In this document: positions 35,834-43,568 of the stretch, in pieces
Layout: each line of letters starts with the position of its first letter
How positions within the stretch are numbered: the first letter of the stretch is position 1
Assembly (NCBI GenBank): GCA_013373205.1
Contig: JABXIG010000015.1
Location: forward strand, 186,001 to 250,000
Direction: 5' to 3'
Source: Methylocystaceae bacterium
Lineage (GTDB): Bacteria; Pseudomonadota; Alphaproteobacteria; Rhodospirillales; Terasakiellaceae
DNA: 64,000 nt
Notes under the pieces: model-generated
What the model was told of the DNA's origin: nothing
The model's database searches: none
The model's input: the letters and a program-made list of their open reading frames with translations, nothing else
Program-made: the position numbers and the translations under genes

Positions 35834-35936
35834 GACGATCAGGGACGGTCGTTTAATTCCTTTGAATACCTGCAACGGTATTCATCCCTAACCAAAACTC
35901 ACAGGCGGAAGGTTTTACACTTTCCGCCTTTTTTTT
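35834..35936 (+). ncRNA. Candidate structured RNA in the gltB 3' region
   Basis: Three hairpins in tandem: ACGATC/GGTCGT (35835-35852, one G-U, loop AGGGAC), GAATACC/GGTATTC (35864-35883, loop TGCAAC), then an intrinsic terminator. The pattern suggests a 3'-UTR-derived or independent small RNA. The 5' end is not defined and no clear promoter is seen. Confidence 0.4.
35903..35936 (+). terminator. Rho-independent terminator downstream of gltB
   Basis: GGCGGAA (35904-35910) pairs with TTCCGCC (35922-35928), then eight T. It is ~155 bases past the gltB stop. Confidence 0.88.
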
Positions 35937-35999
35937 CTGTAATAAATAGTGTAAGTCAGTTGAAATTGTGCATCGCATAATATCAAAAACCGAGAACAA

Positions 36000-36668
36000 A
36001 TGAGACGTCTTTACCACCTTCCCTTTGATCCATTAAGCCGAAAAATCAGACTTCTTTTAGCTGAAAAGAAGCTTGATTTTACCTGTCAGGTCGAACCTGT
36101 CTGGGAAAGACGCGACACCTTTTTGGCATTGAATCCGGCCTGTGCTGTCCCCGTGCTGGTGGAACCGGAAGGCAAGCCGCTATGGGACGACAACGCCATT
36201 TGTGAATATCTCGAAGAAGTCTATCCCAGCCCGTCCTTTTTAGGGGAAACAGCCGAGCAACGAGCCGAAGTGCGTCGCCTCATTGCATGGTTTGACAAAA
36301 AATTTGGTGCCGAAGTTACTAAAAATCTGGTCGGGGAAAAAATTGAAAAACGCTTTTTTGGCAAAGCCACCCCAAATTCAAATGCCATTCGTGCCGGCAA
36401 GCAAAACGTCCATTATCATCTGGATTATATCGCTTATCTATGTGAACAGCGCAATTGGCTAGCCGGACAGCATCTCAGTCTGGCTGATATCACAGCAGCG
36501 GCCCATATTTCCTGCGTGGATTATCTTGGGGACATCCCCTGGAACGATCATCCCGGCGCCCACGACTGGTATGCACGGTTTAAATCCCGCCCATCCATGC
36601 GCGACATTTTAAATGATGTGGTCAGCGGTATCCAGCCATCACGTCATTATGCAGATCTAGATTTTTGA
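36000..36668 (+). CDS. Glutathione S-transferase family protein
   Basis: A 222-aa cytosolic GST. Thioredoxin-like N-domain (RLYHLPFDPLSRKIRLLLAEK; cis-Pro in NPACAVPVL; glutathione site WDDNAICEYLEE) and all-helical C-domain with LAGQHLSLADITAAAHI, the N-capping Asp motif. Class is uncertain. The predicted ATG at 36000 has only a weak ribosome site (GAGAA). Likely detoxification or stress role. Confidence 0.92.
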   Translation: MRRLYHLPFDPLSRKIRLLLAEKKLDFTCQVEPVWERRDTFLALNPACAVPVLVEPEGKPLWDDNAICEYLEEVYPSPSFLGETAEQRAEVRRLIAWFDKKFGAEVTKNLVGEKIEKRFFGKATPNSNAIRAGKQNVHYHLDYIAYLCEQRNWLAGQHLSLADITAAAHISCVDYLGDIPWNDHPGAHDWYARFKSRPSMRDILNDVVSGIQPSRHYADLDF

Positions 36669-36732
36669 AAAACGCATTTACTATAGAGTGTCTTTGTCTT
36701 AAATTTGTTCTCGCTTAGATAAAGGGGGAATT

Positions 36733-37245
36733 ATGACATATACTAAAACTTTTGCAGCTTTTACCATTATGATGTTGTTATCGGCTTGCTCAGGCAATGT
36801 TAAAAACATATCTGGTTACGATGATTATCGCTATCAAGGGGAACAATACGCCAAAGTTACTCTGTCGGTACCAAGAGAAATTAACCAAGAAGAAGAAAAA
36901 TTCGACCAGATCGTCCTAAAAAAAGTAATTTTAAGTAAGTTAACTGCAGAAAACCTATTAGATGGGACCGAAGCGAGTAATCATACCATCGAGATCAACA
37001 TAGACAGTGTCTACCTGCGTTCTACAGGGGCCGCAGTTATGTTTGGCTTTATGGCTGGGGCTGACAGTATTCAAGGTCGAGTTGATTTAAAGAAAGGTGA
37101 ACAGGTTATCAACAGTTTTAATGTTGATGCTTCTTATGCAGCCGGTGGACTTGTTGGCGGCCTAGATGGAACTCGCATGGATTGGTTGTATCAAAAATTT
37201 GCCGAAGTGACTGCACAAACGATCAAAAATACACAGACTGAATAA
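36733..37245 (+). CDS. Putative lipoprotein, DUF4410-like
   Basis: A 170-aa protein with a clear lipoprotein signal: hydrophobic MTYTKTFAAFTIMMLLSAC with the LSAC lipobox at residues 16-19 (lipidated C19). The remainder resembles DUF4410-type lipoproteins, with a Gly/Ala-rich region (residues ~95-105 and 137-147) like those membrane-anchor glycine motifs. Base composition is more AT-rich than neighbours, a weak hint of a different history. Function unknown. A GGGGGAA ribosome site precedes the ATG. Confidence 0.72.
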   Translation: MTYTKTFAAFTIMMLLSACSGNVKNISGYDDYRYQGEQYAKVTLSVPREINQEEEKFDQIVLKKVILSKLTAENLLDGTEASNHTIEINIDSVYLRSTGAAVMFGFMAGADSIQGRVDLKKGEQVINSFNVDASYAAGGLVGGLDGTRMDWLYQKFAEVTAQTIKNTQTE

Positions 37246-37327
37246 TAGACGAGGAAAATGGGTAGGGAATATCTATCCTTTTCTCATTTTAATTGGAGGC
37301 ATATGGCCTAGATATAACCTAAAAAAT

Positions 37328-37867
37328 CTAGGTCATTGTCTGTAACCAATCCAATTCCGTCTTAATTTGCTGAATTTGCATATTATGGTTCAACTTCTGA
37401 CGACCGGAATTTTGCAGGCAGCTATCACAATTCTGTTCCAGACAAGTTAGCTTACACGCATAATAGCTGATCAGTTCGCGAACCGTCTGGGTGCGCACTG
37501 TGGATGGCACATTTTCCAAAAAAGCTGACTTCAGAGCCAATGTACTTTGCGTGTTCAATGAATAAGCCCCCAAGGGCAATTTCATCAAAGTAAAATAACG
37601 CTTGATGCCTTTACCTGTGATGGAATAGTAAATCTCATTCCCACTTGCAAGATTTACCAATGCGCCAGTTTCGAGTAATCGTTTGATGGAAAATTCCAAT
37701 ACTTCGCGGGTTGGAGTCCATTGTGCTGTGTCCAATATGCGCACAGCAGACACTAAACTGTTGATCGTGCGCGCATCATCAAACAAAACACCCAATACAC
37801 AAAGATCGGTTGTGTCATTCACGGATGTAAAGTGATCACACCCAGATAAATACCTCATTGCTTTCAT
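37328..37867 (-). CDS. Winged-helix-like protein with C-terminal Cys cluster, probably Fur-controlled
   Basis: A 179-aa protein I cannot assign to a named family. Residues ~20-100 look like a winged helix: helix LVSAVRILDTAQWTPTREVLEFSIKRLLETGAL followed by a two-strand wing ALVNLASGNEIYYSITGKGIKRY. The C-terminal part has C138, C142, C147 and C150 (C-x3-C-x4-C-x2-C), a spacing suited to a metal or Fe-S site, as seen in other Fe-S sensing regulators. The Fur-like box 18 bp before the ATG indicates iron control. A role as an iron- or redox-sensing regulator is inference. Two copies of an N-terminal M-K-A-M start allow alternative initiation. Confidence 0.6.
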   Translation of the reverse strand: MKAMRYLSGCDHFTSVNDTTDLCVLGVLFDDARTINSLVSAVRILDTAQWTPTREVLEFSIKRLLETGALVNLASGNEIYYSITGKGIKRYFTLMKLPLGAYSLNTQSTLALKSAFLENVPSTVRTQTVRELISYYACKLTCLEQNCDSCLQNSGRQKLNHNMQIQQIKTELDWLQTMT

Positions 37868-37884
37868 AGCCTCTCTCCCTAAAT

Positions 37885-37903
37885 GATAATGATTATTAAT
37901 ATC
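37885..37903. promoter_or_regulatory. Fur box upstream of the Cys-cluster protein gene
   Basis: GATAATGATTATTAATATC matches the 19-bp Fur consensus GATAATGATAATCATTATC at 16 of 19 positions. It lies 18 bp before the ATG at 37867, where Fur would block transcription. Confidence 0.7.
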
Positions 37904-38005
37904 AATAATTGAGTGCCACTGTCAATACTGTTTTGATCGGATAAGGCTTGCCTCACATTTCTTTACAATTGTTATCATGTTCGATGAGCGAACATTTTGT
38001 ATAAC

Positions 38006-38092
38006 AAGTCTTGAAAAGACTCTTGCACTCCCTAGAGGTGTAAGTAAAACTTGATGCGGACATTTGCCTTATGGTTTGTCCGCATTTTTTTT
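38006..38092 (+). ncRNA. Candidate small RNA or attenuator leader ahead of the enoyl-CoA hydratase gene
   Basis: Three hairpins in ~87 nt: AGTCTT-GAA-AAGACT (38008-38022), CTTGCAC/GTGTAAG (one G-U) with a loop exposing CTCCCTAG, and a strong terminator. A TATAAC -10-like hexamer lies at 38000-38005 but a clear -35 is missing. The loop CTCCCT is complementary to a Shine-Dalgarno sequence, as in some alphaproteobacterial trans-acting RNAs. It may instead be an attenuator for the downstream gene, whose ATG is 19 bases past the T-run. Confidence 0.5.
38054..38092 (+). terminator. Rho-independent terminator just before the enoyl-CoA hydratase gene
   Basis: ATGCGGACA (38054-38062) pairs with TGTCCGCAT (38077-38085), 14-base loop, eight T. 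It ends 19 bases before the ATG at 38112. Confidence 0.88.
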
Positions 38093-38111
38093 GACTAAAG
38101 GAACACCAAGC

Positions 38112-38915
38112 ATGCCCAATCTCCCCACATTATCAGATGCCGATCTGAAACTGGAAAACCGTATCGCAACCCTGACCTTTATGCGAAATGATGTGCGAAA
38201 TGCGCTGACAGGCACGACCCTAATTGATGATATTATCGACACCATCAACTGGGCCAATAAGGCCAAGGACGAGGTTTCCGTGCTGATCATCACCGGGGAT
38301 GGCGCCGCCTTCAGCGCGGGCGGTAATGTAAAAGATATGCAAGAACGCGCAGGTGATTTTGCCGGGGATGTCGAAGAAGTCCAGACCCGTTACCGCCAAG
38401 GCATTCAACGCATCCCCGTGGCCATGAATACATGCGAAGTCCCTCTTATCGCTGCTGTCAACGGGCCTGCTGTCGGGGCCGGGTTTGATCTTGCCAACAT
38501 GTGTGATATCCGCCTTGCCTCCAGCAAAGCAAAATTCGGCGAAACCTTTGTTAATCTAGGCATCATCCCGGGTGATGGCGGGGCATATTTCCTGCAACGT
38601 TTGATCGGGTATCAAAAAGCTGCCGAACTGACTTTTACTGGTCGCATCATCGGCGCAGAAGAAGCCAAAGAAATCGGTGTTGTTCTGGATGTAGTTGGAC
38701 CGGATGAACTGATGAACAAAGCTACTGAAATGGCCGCACAAATTGCTGCCAAGCCACCACAAGCTATGCGCTTCACCAAACGCCTGATGAAGATGGGTCA
38801 ACGTATGGAACTGCCAGATTTTCTGGATCTCTGTGCCTGTTTTCAGGGCATGTGTCATAATTCAGACGAGCATATGGAAGCGGTCGAAAAAATGATCGCG
38901 ATGATGAAAAAGTAA
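38112..38915 (+). CDS. Enoyl-CoA hydratase/isomerase family protein
   Basis: A 267-aa crotonase. The oxyanion-hole motifs are IITGDGAAFSAGGNVKDMQ and AAVNGPAVGAGFDLANMCDIRLAS, with the second catalytic region PGDGGAYFLQRLIG. One of the two catalytic glutamates of classical enoyl-CoA hydratases seems replaced by an aspartate-glycine context (FVNLGIIPGDGG), so the exact reaction is uncertain. ATG 38112 has an AAAGGAA ribosome site; the frame is open to 38064 but that part lies inside the terminator. Stand-alone gene, probably in fatty- or amino-acid degradation. Confidence 0.9.
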   Translation: MPNLPTLSDADLKLENRIATLTFMRNDVRNALTGTTLIDDIIDTINWANKAKDEVSVLIITGDGAAFSAGGNVKDMQERAGDFAGDVEEVQTRYRQGIQRIPVAMNTCEVPLIAAVNGPAVGAGFDLANMCDIRLASSKAKFGETFVNLGIIPGDGGAYFLQRLIGYQKAAELTFTGRIIGAEEAKEIGVVLDVVGPDELMNKATEMAAQIAAKPPQAMRFTKRLMKMGQRMELPDFLDLCACFQGMCHNSDEHMEAVEKMIAMMKK

Positions 38916-38934
38916 AAAGCGAAAAAGGTCTGGA

Positions 38935-40017
38935 TCAGTCGCCAAGCACAGACATAATCGGCTTGGCCTGTTCCAGATCGCGCATGCGTTCCAGACCTTG
39001 CTTCATTTCAGACATAATAAATTCTGAACGACGCACAGGTCCGCCCAGATCAGGGTCCGGGAACAGGCGTTTCCAGTGGATCATCTTAACGGTCAAGCCA
39101 CACAGCACCCCACCGATCACAGTGTGATAGCTTTCAATCATGTTTTTAACCGCCTGGAAGCGTTCCGCATCCAGATTATTCCACATAGTTTTTGACGCCT
39201 TGTTAAAATCTTCAAAGCGACCCGAGATGGACGCACAAGTTCCGTTTACCGTATTTTCCACGACTTTGCAGGTTTTCATCAAAGCCGGATCATTGCGCAA
39301 CTGCCAGTTTGACCGAATCCCTTCCATGGAATCGAGGAATTCATTCACCACAGGCATAATCGCATCAAGGCTGTTGCGATAGTATGACAAAGACAAGAAG
39401 ATATCACCGTAATCTTCGAGGAACCGCGGCACTTCCATCAGGTCAATTTGCAGCTTGTCTGCCATCTGCTGAAGCTTTTCGCGCGCTTTTTTCACATCCG
39501 GATCTTTAAACAATCCAACCACATCAGAAAAAGATTGGATGGACACATCATCCGAACCATAAATCTGCATAATCAAAGGCATGGTAAAATTGCGCATATA
39601 GCCTGCCAATTCCGACTGTTTATCATCAGACAGTTTCAAGGCCACATCTTCGTTTACGGGAATCCCATGCTCGCGCAAGGTAATGCGCAATGAATAAATA
39701 TCGTAACTGGACAGAACCGACAGTTTGCGAAGAATAATCAGATCGGGATGGGTTTTGTCTTCCGGCCAGTCAAATTCGGCGGGCAAATCTTCCACGTCTA
39801 ATTGACCCGAGCCGGTTTCTTTATCCGCAAATACTTCGATCGCGCTTTGAAGTTTGACGTTCTTCACCATACGTGCGCGTGTCAGACCTTTGGTTTCCAA
39901 GGGGAGGATTGACAAGGGCACCGCATAGAGCGAGTCCATATCTTCCTGAACCCGTTTGCGGTCCTCGGCCTCATAATCTCTGTGAATTTCCGGTAGACGG
40001 ACACCTTTTTTAGCCAC
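38935..40017 (-). CDS. Conserved hypothetical protein, mainly alpha-helical
   Basis: A 360-aa protein that I do not recognise. It has no signal peptide or membrane segment, is rich in charged residues, and appears mostly helical, with long amphipathic stretches at residues ~155-200 and ~225-300. A short SWQLRNDPALM-like segment and the cysteines in KTCKVVENTVNGTCASI are distinctive. The C-terminal 60 residues have an WKRLFPDPDLGGPVRRSEF motif. No catalytic motif is evident. It is transcribed alone, convergent with the enoyl-CoA hydratase gene. Function unknown. Confidence 0.7.
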   Translation of the reverse strand: MAKKGVRLPEIHRDYEAEDRKRVQEDMDSLYAVPLSILPLETKGLTRARMVKNVKLQSAIEVFADKETGSGQLDVEDLPAEFDWPEDKTHPDLIILRKLSVLSSYDIYSLRITLREHGIPVNEDVALKLSDDKQSELAGYMRNFTMPLIMQIYGSDDVSIQSFSDVVGLFKDPDVKKAREKLQQMADKLQIDLMEVPRFLEDYGDIFLSLSYYRNSLDAIMPVVNEFLDSMEGIRSNWQLRNDPALMKTCKVVENTVNGTCASISGRFEDFNKASKTMWNNLDAERFQAVKNMIESYHTVIGGVLCGLTVKMIHWKRLFPDPDLGGPVRRSEFIMSEMKQGLERMRDLEQAKPIMSVLGD

Positions 40018-40154
40018 TAAACCTGTCCCTTAGTTCGTCTTTAAATTACTCATTCGTATATACCTAGCATATAATTACATATAAATTGAAAAAAACCTCA
40101 AATATTTTACAGAAAAAGTATAATTTCCCTCACTCAATTTTGATATAAAGCCTC

Positions 40155-40892
40155 ATGCCCAGATATAAACTCACAATAGAATATGATGGCACCGGACTTG
40201 TCGGCTGGCAGCGCCAGGACAATGGGCCAAGTGTTCAACAGACCATCGAAGACGCCATCGCCAAGTTCGCAGGCCAAGAGGTACGCTTGCATACAGCGGG
40301 GCGAACCGATGCTGGTGTGCATGCCTTGGGCATGGTTGCCCATTTTGATATGGACAAACCGTTAAAAGAAGACAAAGTCCAACAAGCCATCAACCATTTT
40401 GTCCGTCCGACTCGTGTTTCCATCTTAAACAGCGAACTGGTGGATGAAGAATTTCATGCGCGCTTTTCCTGTCTGGAAAGATCCTATCTCTACCGTATCT
40501 TGTGCCGATCAGGCCGACCTGCTTTGGATGAAGGACGTGTCTGGTGGTTTCAGCGCGATATGGATGTAGATGCCATGAACAAGGCAGCTCAATATCTGGT
40601 GGGTCGACATGATTTTTCAACCTTCCGTGCCAGCCAGTGTCAGGCCAATTCCCCCTTGCGCACGTTAGATGAATTAAGCGTTGAACGAGTCGGGGCTGAA
40701 ATTCATGTCAGATGCCGGGCGCGTTCTTTCCTGCATCATCAGGTGCGCAACATCGTCGGCACCCTCACCCTTGTAGGCAAAGGCAAATGGCAGGAAAGTG
40801 ATGTCAAAACCGCCCTTGAAGCCAAAGATCGTGCCAAAGGCGGCGAAACTGCGCCTGCATGTGGGCTTTATTTTGTCGAGGCAAAATATTGA
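40155..40892 (+). CDS. truA: tRNA pseudouridine(38-40) synthase TruA
   Basis: A 245-aa pseudouridine synthase acting on the anticodon stem-loop. The catalytic Asp is in AGRTDAGVHALGM, preceded by YKLTIEYDGTGLVGWQRQ and followed by the RARSFLHHQVRNIVGTL motif near the C-terminus. The stop overlaps the start of the YgjP-type gene. Confidence 0.96.
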   Translation: MPRYKLTIEYDGTGLVGWQRQDNGPSVQQTIEDAIAKFAGQEVRLHTAGRTDAGVHALGMVAHFDMDKPLKEDKVQQAINHFVRPTRVSILNSELVDEEFHARFSCLERSYLYRILCRSGRPALDEGRVWWFQRDMDVDAMNKAAQYLVGRHDFSTFRASQCQANSPLRTLDELSVERVGAEIHVRCRARSFLHHQVRNIVGTLTLVGKGKWQESDVKTALEAKDRAKGGETAPACGLYFVEAKY

Positions 40893-41581
40893 AAGAATTT
40901 CTCGAACTTGACGGTCAAACGATCCCCATTACCTTGAAATGGCATAGCCGTGCCAAACGGATGATCCTCAAACTCGATCCCAAAGGTCATGGCGTCATTG
41001 TCACCTTGCCCGAAGGTGTACATAAACGCGACGGGCTGAAGATGGTGGAAAAAAATAAAGTCTGGATTGCCAACCAGCTTGCCAAACATCCCACACCTAC
41101 CGCCTTTGCAGATGGCAGCGAGCTAATGTTTAAAGGCCAGTTCCACTTGTTAAAACACATGCCCGATGCGCGCGGCACCGTCTGGCAGGAAGAAAAGACC
41201 ATCTTTGTCGCAGGAAAGGCTGATTTCTTTGAACGGCGCTTAACCGACTGGCTCAAAAAACAAGCCAAAGAAACCATTTCAAAACAAGCCCATACGCTGG
41301 CCGCACAGTTGGACAAGAAGATTAAACGTATTTCGGTACGTGATACGGTTTCGCGTTGGGGGTCCTGTTCCTCCAGCGGGAATCTGTCTTTTAACTGGCG
41401 TTTAATCATGGCTCCACCCGAAATTTTAACCTATGTGGTGGCCCATGAGGTCGCGCACCTTAAACATATGGATCATAGTCCAGCCTTTTGGGCCTGTGTG
41501 GACAGTCTGGGCGTAAATGCCAAACAAGGACGCCACTGGTTGAAGAAAAACGGCACTTTTCTGCAAAGAAATGGTCGCTAA
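40889..41581 (+). CDS. YgjP-family zinc metallopeptidase (DUF45)
   Basis: A ~230-aa protein of the M48-like YgjP family. The zinc motif HEVAHLKHMDH (HExxH with a third His) follows the signature RISVRDTVSRWGSCSSSGNLSFNWRL (seen as DTVSRWGSCSSSGNLSFNW). TTG 40889 is preferred: a GAGG ribosome site precedes it and it overlaps the truA stop (TTGA); an ATG at 40859 inside truA is the alternative. E. coli YgjP has been linked to UTP degradation, but this role is not secure. Confidence 0.88.
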   Translation: MKEFLELDGQTIPITLKWHSRAKRMILKLDPKGHGVIVTLPEGVHKRDGLKMVEKNKVWIANQLAKHPTPTAFADGSELMFKGQFHLLKHMPDARGTVWQEEKTIFVAGKADFFERRLTDWLKKQAKETISKQAHTLAAQLDKKIKRISVRDTVSRWGSCSSSGNLSFNWRLIMAPPEILTYVVAHEVAHLKHMDHSPAFWACVDSLGVNAKQGRHWLKKNGTFLQRNGR

Positions 41582-41637
41582 ATCCGTGACCATATGATAT
41601 ATGACCGACAAATTTAGTGAGATATTAAGGATCCCCC

Positions 41638-41808
41638 ATGACTGACTCTGCTGTTGCATCACCTTGTGTCAATGTCTGCCGTCTGGCAGATGGTCTGTGC
41701 AAAGGCTGTTTCCGTACCCGTGAAGAAATCGTCGGCTGGCGCGCTGCGAACGATGACGAACGCCGTGCAATCGTTGAACGTGCCGAAGCCAGAAAGGCTG
41801 CCAGCTGA
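41638..41808 (+). CDS. Small DUF1289 Cys-rich protein
   Basis: A 56-aa ORF missed by length filters. It has the DUF1289 pattern SPCVNVC followed by LCKGCFRTREEIVGW, four conserved cysteines that probably bind zinc or iron. The ribosome site AAGGA lies nine bases upstream of the ATG. Its TGA overlaps the ATG of the U32 gene (TGATG), so the two are co-translated. Function is unknown; DUF1289 genes often sit beside RNA-modification genes. Confidence 0.85.
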   Translation: MTDSAVASPCVNVCRLADGLCKGCFRTREEIVGWRAANDDERRAIVERAEARKAAS

Positions 41809-43469
41809 TGTCTATGCCCAATCTCCCCGTTGTCACCCGCCCTGAACGTTCAGAACTTCTGATGCCTGCGGGGTCTCTGACCAAACTGAAAACCGCCATC
41901 CTTTATGGCGCTGATGCGGTTTACGCCGGGACACCTGATCTGTCTTTGCGCACACAATCATCTTTCACACTGGAAGAACTAGTCGAAGGGGTGGAATATT
42001 GCCACGCCCACGGCAAGCGCATCTATCTGACGCTGAACCTGTTTACACATAATTCAGATATTGAAAAACTGCCGCTTTTTATCGAAACCATCCGCAAGGT
42101 GAAACCGGACGGGGTCATCATTGCTGATCCGGGCGTTTTCCAATTTGTGCGCCAACATGCACCCGACCTTGAAGCCCATGTATCGACACAAGCCAATGTC
42201 TGTTCCTGGCTGACCGTTGATTTCTGGAAGAATCAAGGGGCCTCTTTGGTCGTTCTGGCCCGCGAAACCAGCTTTGAAGAATTAGCTGAAATTCGTGAAA
42301 AACAGCCTGACATCAAACTGGAAGCGTTTGTTCAAGGCTCCATGTGTATGACCTATTCCGGTCGATGCCTGCTGTCCAACTTCATGGCGGAACGCGGGGC
42401 AAACCAAGGGAACTGTGCCCATAATTGCCGCTGGAAATATAAGCTGCATCTTAAACTGAAAGACGGCACGGACAAGAACATCGAAATCACCGATCAAAAT
42501 GCTGATCTGTTCGAATTTTTGATGGAAGAACAATTCCGCCCCGGTGAACTTTTCCCCATCGAAGAAGACAATTTCGGGTCTTACATTCTGAACTCAAAAG
42601 ACCTCTGTCTCATGCCGGTTTTGCCGGAATATCTGAAATTGGGCGTGGACAGTCTCAAGGTTGAAGGGCGCAACAAGTCTGAATATTATGCCGCCATCAC
42701 AGCGCGCGCCTATCGTCTGGCCATTGATGATTGGTATAACGATCCGGAAAACTGGGACCCGGAACCCTATTTGCGAGAACTTTACACCCTACAAAACCGT
42801 GGCTTCACCATGGGCTTCCATGAAGGCCGCTTGACTAGCGTGGCCCATAACTATGACCGCACCAAACCTGTGGGCGGCTGGCAATATGGCGGGATCGTCA
42901 CCCAATGGGATGGCGACGACATGATTTTCGAAATCCGCAACTTCTTGTTGCCGGGTGACGTGATCGAATTCTTGCCTCCCAAAGAGATCGAACCGATCCG
43001 CCTGCGTCTGTATGAATTTGTCGATGCCAAAACAGGTGACATTACTGATAAAGTCAACCCAGGACAGGGCAAAGCCATCCGTGTCCCGGCCAGTGCCTTT
43101 GACAAAGAAAACCCGGCCTCTATTAAAGAACGCATTCCTGAACTGACCGTTGCCCGGCGTGAAACCCCAATGAGCGAAGAAGAACGCGTTTCACGCCTAT
43201 CAGAAATCCGCGCCCAAGAACTGGAACGCGGGCTGATCACCGAAGAAGAATACCGCAAGATCATGGATGATCCGGAACTACTCGGGAAACGCATCTCCAT
43301 GAAAGCCAACACAGGCCATCGTGCGCCCAAACAAGGCATTGATAGCTGCTGTGGTAAGGGCTGTAACGGTTGTTTGATGTTCTGGAACGACGACAAATAC
43401 GCCAAAGCGCGCGAAAAAATGAAACAGAAAAAAATCGGTGAAATGCTGGAAACAAAGGAAACGGCTTAA
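41808..43469 (+). CDS. Peptidase U32-family protein, TrhP/YegQ-like tRNA hydroxylation protein
   Basis: A 553-aa member of the U32 family. The family signature appears as EAFVQGSMCMTYSGRC with further Cys in GNCAHNCRWKYKL. Characterised YegQ/TrhP proteins use prephenate for 5-hydroxylation of uridine-34 in tRNA. This copy is ~100 residues longer than YegQ (about 453 aa). The extension (residues ~450-553) is charged and includes a Cys-rich CCGKGCNGCLMFW end. Coupled to the DUF1289 gene. The tRNA role is by family; the added tail's job is unknown. Confidence 0.85.
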   Translation: MSMPNLPVVTRPERSELLMPAGSLTKLKTAILYGADAVYAGTPDLSLRTQSSFTLEELVEGVEYCHAHGKRIYLTLNLFTHNSDIEKLPLFIETIRKVKPDGVIIADPGVFQFVRQHAPDLEAHVSTQANVCSWLTVDFWKNQGASLVVLARETSFEELAEIREKQPDIKLEAFVQGSMCMTYSGRCLLSNFMAERGANQGNCAHNCRWKYKLHLKLKDGTDKNIEITDQNADLFEFLMEEQFRPGELFPIEEDNFGSYILNSKDLCLMPVLPEYLKLGVDSLKVEGRNKSEYYAAITARAYRLAIDDWYNDPENWDPEPYLRELYTLQNRGFTMGFHEGRLTSVAHNYDRTKPVGGWQYGGIVTQWDGDDMIFEIRNFLLPGDVIEFLPPKEIEPIRLRLYEFVDAKTGDITDKVNPGQGKAIRVPASAFDKENPASIKERIPELTVARRETPMSEEERVSRLSEIRAQELERGLITEEEYRKIMDDPELLGKRISMKANTGHRAPKQGIDSCCGKGCNGCLMFWNDDKYAKAREKMKQKKIGEMLETKETA

Positions 43470-43484
43470 CGATCTAGAAAAATT

Positions 43485-43551
43485 GTCATCCCCGCGAAAG
43501 CGGGGACCCAGAATAAAGCGGTGCCCCATCTCTGGGACACCGCTTTTATTT
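43485..43551 (+). terminator. REP-like hairpin and Rho-independent terminator after the U32 gene
   Basis: GTCATCCCCGCGAAAGCGGGGACCCAG (43485-43511; arms CCCCGC and GCGGGG around GAAA, a GNRA loop) is a REP-like element. It is followed by AAAGCGGTG/CACCGCTTT (43515-43546) and TTATTTT, a terminator shared with the convergent gdh gene. Confidence 0.8.
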
Positions 43552-43568
43552 TCGTCTTTTTGTATCAG

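Noticed and set aside
37979-37993. GTTCG-N5-CGAAC dyad that resembles an SOS box
   Set aside because: Alphaproteobacterial LexA boxes are direct repeats (GTTC-N7-GTTC); this is inverted with the wrong spacing.
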